Assembly: GCA_031555315.1 (NCBI GenBank) | Contig: JAVBUO010000004.1 | Location: 35,812-99,811 of the forward strand | DNA length: 64,000 nt | Source of the DNA: JAVBJV01 sp031555315 | Lineage (GTDB): Bacteria; Pseudomonadota; Alphaproteobacteria; Acetobacterales; Acetobacteraceae | Direction: 5' to 3' | Shown: in pieces, positions 47,113 through 54,522 of the stretch | Layout: each line of letters begins with the position of its first letter | Position numbering within the stretch: the first letter of the stretch is position 1 | Notes under the pieces: generated by a model | Seen by the model: only the letters and a program-made list of their open reading frames with translations | Database searches by the model: none | What the model was told of the DNA's origin: nothing | Translations under genes and position numbers: made by a program

Positions 47113-47120
47113 GGGGCAAC

Positions 47121-47714
47121 ATGATCCTGCTTATCGACAATTACGACAGCTTCACCTGGAACCTGGTCCATTTTCTGGGCGATCTGGGCGCGCGCTGCGA
47201 TGTTCATCGCAACGACAAGATTACCGTGGAAGAGGCGATGGCCGGCAAGCCGGAAGCCATCGTGCTGTCACCCGGCCCCTGCACCCCCAGGGAAGCGGGC
47301 ATCTGTCTCGACCTGATCGCCGCGGCGGCCGGGAAGATACCGGTGTTTGGCGTCTGCCTCGGGCATCAGGCGATTGCCCACGCATTCGGGGGCGACGTGG
47401 TGCGTGCGCCGGTGCCGATGCACGGCAAGGTCGACAGCATCAGCCATCGCGGCACCGACATTTTCGCGGGTCTGCCCACGCCGTTCAACGCCACGCGCTA
47501 TCACAGCCTGACGGTGGCGCGCGACACCCTGCCCGCAGTGCTGGAAGCCACCGCCGCCACGCCCGACGGGCTGGTGATGGGCCTGCGCCACAAGACACTG
47601 CCGCTGTTCGGCGTGCAGTTTCACCCGGAAAGTATCGCCAGCGAGCATGGGCACCGGATTTTGCAGAACTTTCTCGACATCGCTCACGGCAAGAACGACC
47701 GGCAGGCTGGCTGA
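47121..47714 (+). CDS. trpG: Anthranilate synthase component II (glutamine amidotransferase)
   Basis: TrpG (197 residues) hydrolyses glutamine and passes ammonia to TrpE. The catalytic triad is Cys in VFGVCLGHQAIAHAFGG, with His and Glu in FGVQFHPESIASEHG. It opens LLIDNYDSFTWNLVHFLGDLG. TAGGGG lies 5 bases before ATG 47121. trpD follows 3 bases after the stop. It could also serve folate synthesis (PabA role), as single amphibolic enzymes do in some bacteria; that is inference. Confidence 0.95.
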   Translation: MILLIDNYDSFTWNLVHFLGDLGARCDVHRNDKITVEEAMAGKPEAIVLSPGPCTPREAGICLDLIAAAAGKIPVFGVCLGHQAIAHAFGGDVVRAPVPMHGKVDSISHRGTDIFAGLPTPFNATRYHSLTVARDTLPAVLEATAATPDGLVMGLRHKTLPLFGVQFHPESIASEHGHRILQNFLDIAHGKNDRQAG

Positions 47715-47717
47715 AAC

Positions 47718-48722
47718 ATGGACCTGAAATCCATCATCGCGCGCCTGGCGACGGGCGAGAAACTGACGGAAGCCGACGCCGAAGCCACCTTCGCCATGCT
47801 GATGTCGGGCGAGGCAACGCCCGCGCAGATCGCCGGCGTACTGATGGCGATGCGGGTGCGCGGCGAAACCATCCCTGAAATCACCGGCGCGGTGCGCGCC
47901 ATGCGCGCGCGCATGGCCGCCGTCGAGGCGCCCCCCGGCGCGATCGACGTCTGCGGCACCGGCGGCGACGGCGCGCACACACTGAATGTTTCCACCGCCG
48001 TGACCTTTGTCGCCGCCGGCGCGGGCGTGACGGTGGCCAAGCACGGCAACCGCTCGGCATCGTCGAAAACCGGCGGGGCCGATGTGCTGGCCGCGCTGGG
48101 CGTCAACGTCGACACGCCGCTCGAGCGCCTGTCCGGCATGCTGCGCACTGCGCGCTGCGCGTTCCTGTTCGCGCCGCGCCATCATGCCGCCACGCGCCAC
48201 GTTGCCGGACCGCGCACCGAACTCGGCACAAGAACGATCTTCAACCTGCTGGGACCGCTGTCCAATCCGGCCGGCGTTACCCGCCAGCTCAGCGGTGTGT
48301 TCGCCGCCGAATGGTGCCGCCCGATGGCCGAAACGCTGGGCCGGCTGGGCAGCGAACATGTGTGGATGGTCCATGGCAGCGGCCTCGACGAACTCACGCT
48401 GGCCGGAGAAAGCCACGTCGTGGAACTGCGCCACGGCGCGATCCGCGAATTCACCCTCACGCCCGAAGACGCGGGCCTGGGACGCGCGCCGATCAGCGCC
48501 ATCCGCGGCGGCGAAGCGGCCGAGAACGCCGCCGCTCTTACCGCTCTGCTGGCCGGTGCGAAAAACGCCTATCGCGACACGGTGCTGCTGAATGCCGCCG
48601 CCGCGCTGATCGTGGCCGACAAGGTGACCAATCTGCGCGACGGCGTCGCCATGGCCGCGCATTCGATCGACAGCGGCGCGGCTGCCGAGGCGCTCGAGAT
48701 TTTACGCAAGGAGGCAGCATGA
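47718..48722 (+). CDS. trpD: Anthranilate phosphoribosyltransferase
   Basis: TrpD (334 residues) attaches phosphoribose to anthranilate. Signature segments are IDVCGTGGDGAHTLNVSTAV (PRPP loop), VAKHGNRSASSKTGGADVLAALG, FAPRHHAATRHVAGPRTELGTRTIFNLLGPLSNPA, and VDRIV-like ending. It overlaps trpC by 4 bases (ATGA), with the trpC ribosome binding site GGAGG inside its last codons. Confidence 0.97.
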   Translation: MDLKSIIARLATGEKLTEADAEATFAMLMSGEATPAQIAGVLMAMRVRGETIPEITGAVRAMRARMAAVEAPPGAIDVCGTGGDGAHTLNVSTAVTFVAAGAGVTVAKHGNRSASSKTGGADVLAALGVNVDTPLERLSGMLRTARCAFLFAPRHHAATRHVAGPRTELGTRTIFNLLGPLSNPAGVTRQLSGVFAAEWCRPMAETLGRLGSEHVWMVHGSGLDELTLAGESHVVELRHGAIREFTLTPEDAGLGRAPISAIRGGEAAENAAALTALLAGAKNAYRDTVLLNAAAALIVADKVTNLRDGVAMAAHSIDSGAAAEALEILRKEAA

Positions 48723-49570
48723 CTGCGACCCGCACCGACACCCGTGCAGCAGAACTGCTGAATGCCGCCGACAAGACCGATGCGCTGATGCGCATCTGCC
48801 AGAACACGCTGGACGAGGTCGAGCAGCGCAAGCACCAGACCTCGCTCGACGAGATCCGCGACCAGGCGCTGGATGCTCCGCCGCCGCGCGGTTTCATCCA
48901 GACGCTGGCGCAGCGTGTCGGCCGCGGCACGTATGGGCTGATCGCCGAGATCAAGAAGGCCAGCCCATCCGGCGGGCTGATCCGCCCGGAATTCGACCCC
49001 GCCGAACTGGCGCGCGCTTATCAGGCGGGCGGTGCCGCGTGTCTGTCGGTGCTGACCGACGGCGCGTATTTCCAGGGCCATCCCGACCATTTGAAAGCGG
49101 CGCGCAACGCCGTGGATCTGCCAGTGCTGCGCAAGGATTTCATCCTCGACCCGTGGCAGATCTACGAGAGCCGCGTGATGGGGGCAGACTGTGTTCTGCT
49201 GATCATGGCAGCACTGTCCGACGGACAGGCCGTCGAGCTGGAATCGCTGGCCCGCGCGCTCGACATGGACGTACTGGTCGAAGTGCACGACGCCGCGGAA
49301 CTGCAGCGCGCGCTGGGGCTGCAGACCCGTCTGATCGGCATCAACAACCGCAATCTCAAGACCTTGAAAACCGATCTGAAAACCACGATCGACCTCGCGC
49401 CGCAAATCCCGGTGGACCGGCTGCTGGTGTCCGAGAGCGGCATCCGCACACACGACGACGTGAAGCGCCTGTCCGAGGCCGGCGCTTTCTGCTTCCTGGT
49501 CGGTGAAAGCATGCTGCGCCAGCCCGACGTGACCAAGGCTGCGCACAGCCTGCTCGGGCTGGTGGGCTGA
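48719..49570 (+). CDS. trpC: Indole-3-glycerol phosphate synthase
   Basis: TrpC (283 residues) closes the indole ring from CdRP. TIM-barrel landmarks are LIAEIKKASPSGGLIRPEFDP, VLRKDFILDPWQIYESRVMGADCVLLIMAAL, LVEVHDAAELQRAL, IGINNRNLKTLKTDL, and VSESGIRTHDDV. It is the monofunctional form without a fused TrpF. trpF, trpB and trpA are not in the window. moaC starts 7 bases after the stop. Confidence 0.97.
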   Translation: MTATRTDTRAAELLNAADKTDALMRICQNTLDEVEQRKHQTSLDEIRDQALDAPPPRGFIQTLAQRVGRGTYGLIAEIKKASPSGGLIRPEFDPAELARAYQAGGAACLSVLTDGAYFQGHPDHLKAARNAVDLPVLRKDFILDPWQIYESRVMGADCVLLIMAALSDGQAVELESLARALDMDVLVEVHDAAELQRALGLQTRLIGINNRNLKTLKTDLKTTIDLAPQIPVDRLLVSESGIRTHDDVKRLSEAGAFCFLVGESMLRQPDVTKAAHSLLGLVG

Positions 49571-49577
49571 CCGCGCG

Positions 49578-50060
49578 ATGGGCCAGAAAGGCTTCACGCA
49601 TTTCGACGCCGCCGGCCATGCGCACATGGTCGATATTTCAGGCAAGGACGTCACGGACCGCAGCGCCACCGCCCGTGCCCGCGTGGTGATGGCGCCGGCA
49701 ACGCTGGCGCTGATCGTCGAGGGGCGCGCGAAGAAAGGCGATGTGCTGGGGGTGGCGCGCCTGGCCGGGATCATGGCGGCGAAACGCACCGCGGATCTGA
49801 TCCCGCTGTGCCATCCGCTGCCGATCACCTCGGTCGCCGTCGATCTGGTGCCCAACGCAGCCGAGAACTGCGTCGAGATCACCGCGACCGTCGGCACCAC
49901 GGGCCGCACCGGCGTCGAGATGGAGGCGCTGACCGCCGCCAGCGTCGCCGCGCTGACGGTGTACGACATGTGCAAATCAGCGGACCGCGCGATGCGTGTG
50001 GAAAATCTGCGCGTCACCCATAAATTTGGCGGAAAATCAGGAAATTACGAGGCTGAGTGA
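49578..50060 (+). CDS. moaC: Cyclic pyranopterin monophosphate synthase
   Basis: MoaC (160 residues) makes cyclic pyranopterin monophosphate, an early molybdenum cofactor intermediate. Readable are FTHFDAAGHAHMVDIS, the PLCHPLPITS motif, VEITATVGTTGRTGVEMEALTAASVAALTVYDMCKS, and RMVEN-like C terminus with LRVTHKFGGKSG. Its stop overlaps the moeA ATG (TGATG). Following trpC is the usual alphaproteobacterial order. Confidence 0.96.
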   Translation: MGQKGFTHFDAAGHAHMVDISGKDVTDRSATARARVVMAPATLALIVEGRAKKGDVLGVARLAGIMAAKRTADLIPLCHPLPITSVAVDLVPNAAENCVEITATVGTTGRTGVEMEALTAASVAALTVYDMCKSADRAMRVENLRVTHKFGGKSGNYEAE

Positions 50061-51262
50061 TGATATCGGTTGAAGGCGCACGGGCGCGTATTCTGGCGCC
50101 GCTCAAGCCGGTTGCGGCGGAAACCGTGCCTCTGCCCGATGCCTGGGGACGTGTGCTGGCCACCCCGGTCGTTGCCCGGCGCATGCAGCCGCCCGCCGAT
50201 GTCTCGGCCATGGACGGCTGGGCCGTGCGCACCGAAGACGCAACCGCCGGTGCGGTCCTGAACATCGCCGGCGAGGCCCCGGCGGGTCACCCGTTCGCGG
50301 GTACGGTCGGTGCCGGACAGACCGTGCGCATCTTCACCGGCAGCGTGGTCCCCGACGGCGCCACCGCCGTGGTGATCCAGGAAGACACCACCCGCACGGA
50401 CAGCGCCGTTACCATCCACACGGCCGCGCAGGCCGGGCGGCACATCCGCCGCGCCGGGCAGGATTTCGCAATCGGCGATGCGGTCGTTCCGACTGGCAAG
50501 CGGCTGAATGCACGTGATATCGGGCTGGCCGCCGCTGCCGATCACCCGTGGCTGGCGGTGCATCGCGCGCCGCGCGTCGCCATTCTGGCAACGGGCGACG
50601 AGATCGCCCTGCCCGGCGAACCGGTGCCGGCAGGCGGCATCATCTCGTCCAATTCGCACGCGCTGGCGGCGCTGGTGCGCGCAGCCGGCGGTGCGCCGAC
50701 CGTGCTGCCGATCGCGCCCGACGATCTGGACGCGATTGCCGCCGCATCCGATGCCGCGGCCGGGTTCGATCTGCTGCTCACCAGCGGCGGCGCCAGCGTC
50801 GGCGACCACGATCTGGTTCAGAAGGCACTGGCGCAGCGTGGGCTGGAACTGGATTTCTGGAAGATCGCCATGCGCCCCGGCAAACCACTGATCCATGGCC
50901 GCCTGCACACGCCAATCGGCGCGGTGCCGCTGATCGGTCTGCCGGGCAACCCGGTTTCGGCCATCGTCTGTGCGGTGCTGTATCTGGTGCCGGCGATCAA
51001 ACGCCTGTCCGGGCTTGCCGATACGTCGGTCCCCACCAGCCGGGCCGTGCTGGGCGGGGTGGTGCGCGCCAATGACGGACGCATGGATTTCATGCGCGCC
51101 AGGCTGGAGAACGGAGTCGTCACTCCGTTCCCGGTGCAGGATTCCGCCATGATGCGTATCCTGGCACAGGCCGATGCCCTGCTGATCCGTCCGCCCCATG
51201 CCCCCGCGGCCGGGCTGGGGGACGAGGTCGACATCATCCGGCTGGTAGACCTCGGGGCCTGA
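50060..51262 (+). CDS. moeA: Molybdopterin molybdenumtransferase
   Basis: MoeA (400 residues) inserts molybdate into adenylated molybdopterin. Motifs are PPADVSAMDGWAVR, FTGSVVPDGATAVVIQEDT, the VAILATGDEIALPGEPVPAG MoCF signature, LLTSGGASVGDHDLV, and MRPGKPLIHG...LIGLPGNPVSA (in two pieces). GAGG lies 7 bases before ATG 50060, preferred over the GTG at 50057. The end is followed by a catabolic segment rather than the expected lexA. Confidence 0.96.
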   Translation: MISVEGARARILAPLKPVAAETVPLPDAWGRVLATPVVARRMQPPADVSAMDGWAVRTEDATAGAVLNIAGEAPAGHPFAGTVGAGQTVRIFTGSVVPDGATAVVIQEDTTRTDSAVTIHTAAQAGRHIRRAGQDFAIGDAVVPTGKRLNARDIGLAAAADHPWLAVHRAPRVAILATGDEIALPGEPVPAGGIISSNSHALAALVRAAGGAPTVLPIAPDDLDAIAAASDAAAGFDLLLTSGGASVGDHDLVQKALAQRGLELDFWKIAMRPGKPLIHGRLHTPIGAVPLIGLPGNPVSAIVCAVLYLVPAIKRLSGLADTSVPTSRAVLGGVVRANDGRMDFMRARLENGVVTPFPVQDSAMMRILAQADALLIRPPHAPAAGLGDEVDIIRLVDLGA

Positions 51263-51359
51263 CGGTTTTTCGTTTGTCATTTTTTGCCGCAATAAACCAG
51301 ACATGCTTTAAGTCCGAAATCCGCCGCCGGGCGGGGTTCCTCCAGAGGACACATCATTC

Positions 51360-51698
51360 ATGCGCACATCTTTCATCCTTCTGGCCTGTGCCGCCGGCCT
51401 GCTGGCCATGGGCGCCGCACAGGCGCAAACAACCCAAGCCCCCAGTGCCGCACAGGCTGCTCAGCAAGAGCGCATGCGGGTCTGCAATGCCGAGGCCGGC
51501 AAGCGCAACCTCAGCGGCAACAACCGCCGCAGCTTCATGAGCCAGTGCCTGTCCGGCCGCATGCCCGACGCGCCGGCCGCGGCGGCGCCCGCCACGCAGC
51601 AGGACCGCATGCGCGCCTGCAACACCATCGCCGGCCAGCGCAATCTCAGCGGCGACGCCCGCCGCACCTTCATGAGCACCTGTCTGGGCGGCAACTGA
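51360..51698 (+). CDS. PsiF-repeat secreted protein
   Basis: The 112-residue product starts with a signal peptide (FILLACAAGLLAMGAAQA) and carries two tandem PsiF-like repeats of about 33 residues. Each has the form QxxRMxxCN-A-KRNLSG--RR-FMSxCL, at about 36-66 and 80-109, giving two cysteine pairs. PsiF of E. coli is phosphate-starvation induced, function unknown. GAGGA lies close before the ATG. It is monocistronic, with a hairpin after the stop. Confidence 0.85.
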   Translation: MRTSFILLACAAGLLAMGAAQAQTTQAPSAAQAAQQERMRVCNAEAGKRNLSGNNRRSFMSQCLSGRMPDAPAAAAPATQQDRMRACNTIAGQRNLSGDARRTFMSTCLGGN

Positions 51699-51712
51699 CG
51701 CCCTTGAAGCAG

Positions 51713-51734
51713 GCCCGGCCCACCCGCCGGGCCC
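51713..51734 (+). terminator. Terminator-like hairpin after the PsiF-repeat gene
   Basis: GGCCCGGC (51713-51720), loop CCACCC, GCCGGGCC (51727-51734), 14 bases past the stop. The stem is strong but the following CGCGTCTTAT is a poor T-tract, so efficiency is uncertain. Confidence 0.55.
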
Positions 51735-51783
51735 GCGTCTTATCCGGCTTGCTCGGCCGTATACCCTCGGGCAGGCTTGCCGC

Positions 51784-52704
51784 GTGAAAACGGCAAACGA
51801 ACCCAAGTCCCCGAACTGGGACGATCTGCGTACATTGCTGGCCGCCCTGCGGGCAGGCACATTCAGTGCAGCCGGACGCATGCTCGGCATCAACGAAACG
51901 ACCATCGCGCGGCGAATCACCTCGCTCGAGCAAACGCTGAGCGCCCGCCTGTTCGAGCGCACCCCCGACGGCTTGCGCGCCACCGGCATCGCCCAGGCGC
52001 TGTTGCCCGAACTCGAGCGGGCCGAGGCCGCCATGCTGGCCGTCACACGCCGCGTGCAGGGCACCGACACGCGGCTGACCGGGTTCGTGCGCATCACTGC
52101 GTCTGACGTGCTGGTCACCGAATTCCTGATGAATGGGCTGGATGCCTTTCTTGCCCGCCACCCCGACATCCGCATCGAACTGTTCGGCGGTTACGATGTG
52201 CTCGACGTGGCGCGTCAGGAAGCCGATATCGCCATCCGTTCGGTGATGCCGCAGCAGCCGCAACTGGTGCGCCGCTGGCTGGGAGATGTCGCGACTGCCA
52301 TCTATGCCGCGCCCGATTATCTGGCGCGCCATCCTGCGCCGTCGCCGGAGCATGGTCTGGCCGGCCACGATCTGATCGGCTTTTCGGCATTGCTGACCCC
52401 GACACCCGCGATCAACCTGTTCCATGGTATCAGCACCGAAGGCGCACGCTATGTGCTGACCGGCAACAACCTGATCGCCCTGATGCGTGCCGCCGAGAAC
52501 GGGTTGGGGCTGGTAACCCTGCCCTGCTACATCGCCGATCATCGGGAGGCGCTGGTACGGGTCTGGCCGCAACAACTGTCCAGTTATCCATTATGGGCGG
52601 TTTTCCATCGCGACCTGCGCCACACGGCGCGCATTCGCGCCGTGGTCGATCATATCTGCGCATTGTTCGAAACAAACGAGAAACGCTTGAGCGGTCTACT
52701 TTGA
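51784..52704 (+). CDS. LysR-family transcriptional regulator
   Basis: The 306-residue regulator has an N-terminal winged helix (about 11-70; LLAALRAGTFSAAGRMLGINETTIARRITSLEQTLSARLFERT). A periplasmic-binding-like effector domain follows (about 98-300), of the CrgA/DsdC-like group that often acts on nearby genes. The start is GTG at 51784 with GGGCAGG upstream. It reads in the same direction as the catabolic genes, 185 bases ahead of the carboxylase. A 31-bp palindrome begins 4 bases after its stop. It is the only regulator gene in this segment, so control of the downstream pathway is likely but inferred. Confidence 0.92.
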   Translation: MKTANEPKSPNWDDLRTLLAALRAGTFSAAGRMLGINETTIARRITSLEQTLSARLFERTPDGLRATGIAQALLPELERAEAAMLAVTRRVQGTDTRLTGFVRITASDVLVTEFLMNGLDAFLARHPDIRIELFGGYDVLDVARQEADIAIRSVMPQQPQLVRRWLGDVATAIYAAPDYLARHPAPSPEHGLAGHDLIGFSALLTPTPAINLFHGISTEGARYVLTGNNLIALMRAAENGLGLVTLPCYIADHREALVRVWPQQLSSYPLWAVFHRDLRHTARIRAVVDHICALFETNEKRLSGLL

Positions 52705-52707
52705 TCT

Positions 52708-52738
52708 GCGTTAACGCAGGATAATCCTGCGTTAACGC
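52708..52738 (+). promoter_or_regulatory. 31-bp perfect palindrome, candidate operator of the catabolic operon
   Basis: GCGTTAACGCAGGAT (52708-52722), a single A (52723), then ATCCTGCGTTAACGC (52724-52738). The arms are exact reverse complements, and each contains the self-palindromic GCGTTAACGC, so two identical sites sit with centres 21 bp apart, two helical turns on the same DNA face. That geometry suits two cooperating dimers. It lies 123 bases upstream of a strong ribosome binding site and has no T-tract, which argues against a terminator. Confidence 0.8.
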
Positions 52739-52830
52739 TGGTTGCGCAGCCGGTTGCACGGACTACTCTCCCCTCAAACATCGCGTCATGCGGCAGTAAA
52801 GTCGCAGATCAGGGGGGGAGGAAGCTGACC

Positions 52831-52893
52831 ATGCATGCATGGAACCCATTCGGACATTCGTATTTTCGTCCATCGGGAGCGCTGCGCGCATGA
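52831..52893 (+). CDS. 20-residue leader peptide coupled to the carboxylase gene
   Basis: GGAGG (52817-52821), within a run of purines, lies 9 bases before an ATG that opens the frame MHAWNPFGHSYFRPSGALRA, ended by TGA at 52891-52893. That TGA overlaps the carboxylase ATG (52890) as ATGA, the same 4-base coupling used by later genes in this operon. The excellent ribosome binding site serves this ATG far better than that of the carboxylase, whose own site is GGGAG at about 11 bases. The peptide is aromatic-rich with no recognised family. It could be a translational-coupling or attenuation leader, or simply the way the carboxylase is loaded with ribosomes. Confidence 0.55.
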   Translation: MHAWNPFGHSYFRPSGALRA

Positions 52894-54506
52894 CTCCGAT
52901 TCAACCCTTTATCGATTCAGGTTCCGACACATTCGCCCAACGCCACGCGGCAACACTCGACCTGGTGGCCAAGCTGCGTGGACTGGAAGCACGTGCGCGC
53001 GAGGCATCGGCCCGCGGCACGGCAAAATGGCCGGACAGCAAGCTGCCGCCGCGCGAACGCGTGGCGCGGCTGCTGGATCCCAACCGTCCGTTTCTGCCGA
53101 TCGGCACGCTGACCGGCTGGTGCGTGGACGATCCAGACCCCGAAACCTCGATCCCCGGCGGTGGGCAGATCACCGGCATCGGCTATGTGTCGGGCGCGCT
53201 CTGCATGGTGGTGGCAACGGACTCCGGCATCGCCGGCGGCGCACTGAGCGAACTGGGCAACCAAAAGTTGCAGCGCTGTCAGGAAATCGCGCTGGAGAAC
53301 CGCCTGCCCTTCATCCATCTGGTCGAAAGCGCAGGTGCCAACCTGCTGAAATACCGGGTGGAAAAATTCGTGCGCGGTGGCGCGATGTTTCGCAATCTGG
53401 CGCTGCTGTCGGCGGCCGGTCTGCCGGTCATCACCGTCGTGCACGGCCCGTCGGCGGCGGGCGGCGCGTATATGCCGGGCCTGTCCGATCACGTCATCAT
53501 GGTGCGCAACCAGGCGCGCGCCTATCTGGCCGGGCCATCGCTGCTGCGTGCCGCGACCGGCGAAATTACCGACGACGAGGCGCTGGGCGGAGCCGAGATG
53601 CACGCGCAGATCTCGGGCCTGTGCGAATATCTGGCCAGCGACGACGCCGATGGGATCGCGCGCGCGCGCGCGGTCATGGCATCGCTCGACTGGCCTGTGG
53701 AGGACGTGCCCTCCCCCATGCCGGCACGTCCTCCGCGCCACGATCCAGCCGAACTGGCCGGGGTAATGCCCGAAGATTTCCGCGAACCGGTCGACATGCG
53801 CGAAGTGATCGCGCGGCTGGTGGACGACAGCGCCTTCCTGCCCTTCAAGCCCGATTACGGCCAGAATACCGTCTGCGGTCGCGCGCGGCTGGATGGCCAC
53901 GCGATCGGCATCATCACCAACAACGGGCCACTGGATCCTGCCGGCGCGACCAAAGCCGCGCATTTCATTCAGACCTGCTGTCAGTCGGGCACGCCGATCC
54001 TTTATCTGCAGAACACCACCGGCTTCATCGTCGGCCGCGCCAGTGAAGAAGCGGGCATGGTGAAGCACGGCGCAAAGCTGATCCAGGCACTGACCAACGC
54101 CACTGTGCCGCAGATCACCCTGATGTGCGGCGCCAGTTTCGGGGCGGGCAATTACGGCATGTGCGGCCGCGCGTTCCGGCCGCGCTTCGTGTTCTCGTGG
54201 CCCGGGGCGCGCACCGCGGTGATGGGCGCGGAACAGGCGGCGACCACCATGGAACTGGTGGCGATCGCACAGGCCGAACGGCGCGGCAAGCCGGTCGATA
54301 CCGAGCGCCTCGCCGCACAGCGCGCCACCATCGTCAGGAACTTCGAAAGCCAGGCCGATGCGTTCACTACATCGGGTCTGCTGCTGGATGACGGCGTGAT
54401 CGACCCGCGCGACACCCGCACTGTACTGGCTTTCGCCTTTGCCTGCTGTCGCCAAGCTGAACGCACGCGCGTGCGCCCGATGCAGTTCGGCGTCGCGCGC
54501 TTATAA
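52890..54506 (+). CDS. Acyl-CoA carboxylase beta (carboxyltransferase) subunit, AtuC/LiuB-like
   Basis: The 538-residue protein is a biotin-dependent carboxyltransferase of the methylcrotonyl-/geranyl-CoA carboxylase type. The crotonase-like N and C halves are clear: LPPRERVARLLD, GALSELGNQKLQRCQEIALENRLPFIHLVESAGANL, GPSAAGGAYMPGLSDHVIMV, then YGQNTVCGRARLDGHAIGIITNNG, LYLQNTTGFIVG, and GASFGAGNYGMCGRAFRPRFVFSWPGAR. With the alpha subunit below it carboxylates a beta-methyl unsaturated acyl-CoA. Methylcrotonyl-CoA (leucine pathway) is the alternative; the AtuA gene nearby favours geranyl-CoA or a related terpenoid. ATG 52890 overlaps the leader-peptide stop. Confidence 0.88.
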   Translation: MTPIQPFIDSGSDTFAQRHAATLDLVAKLRGLEARAREASARGTAKWPDSKLPPRERVARLLDPNRPFLPIGTLTGWCVDDPDPETSIPGGGQITGIGYVSGALCMVVATDSGIAGGALSELGNQKLQRCQEIALENRLPFIHLVESAGANLLKYRVEKFVRGGAMFRNLALLSAAGLPVITVVHGPSAAGGAYMPGLSDHVIMVRNQARAYLAGPSLLRAATGEITDDEALGGAEMHAQISGLCEYLASDDADGIARARAVMASLDWPVEDVPSPMPARPPRHDPAELAGVMPEDFREPVDMREVIARLVDDSAFLPFKPDYGQNTVCGRARLDGHAIGIITNNGPLDPAGATKAAHFIQTCCQSGTPILYLQNTTGFIVGRASEEAGMVKHGAKLIQALTNATVPQITLMCGASFGAGNYGMCGRAFRPRFVFSWPGARTAVMGAEQAATTMELVAIAQAERRGKPVDTERLAAQRATIVRNFESQADAFTTSGLLLDDGVIDPRDTRTVLAFAFACCRQAERTRVRPMQFGVARL

Positions 54507-54522
54507 GAAAAACGAGGAAACG

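Noticed and set aside
46997..47120. A copper-responsive (CueR-type) operator before copA
   Set aside because: GGAAGG occurs, but no matching inverted half-site at the right distance was found.
52829..52842. Perfect 14-bp palindrome CCATGCATGCATGG at the leader start codon
   Set aside because: It arises from a simple ATGC repeat around overlapping ATG codons and sits in the ribosome-loading region. Not counted as a protein-binding site.
52835..54046. 403-codon frame starting in the same ATG cluster as the leader peptide and overlapping the carboxylase
   Set aside because: Arg/Gly-rich composition with no family features; the carboxylase frame is unmistakable.
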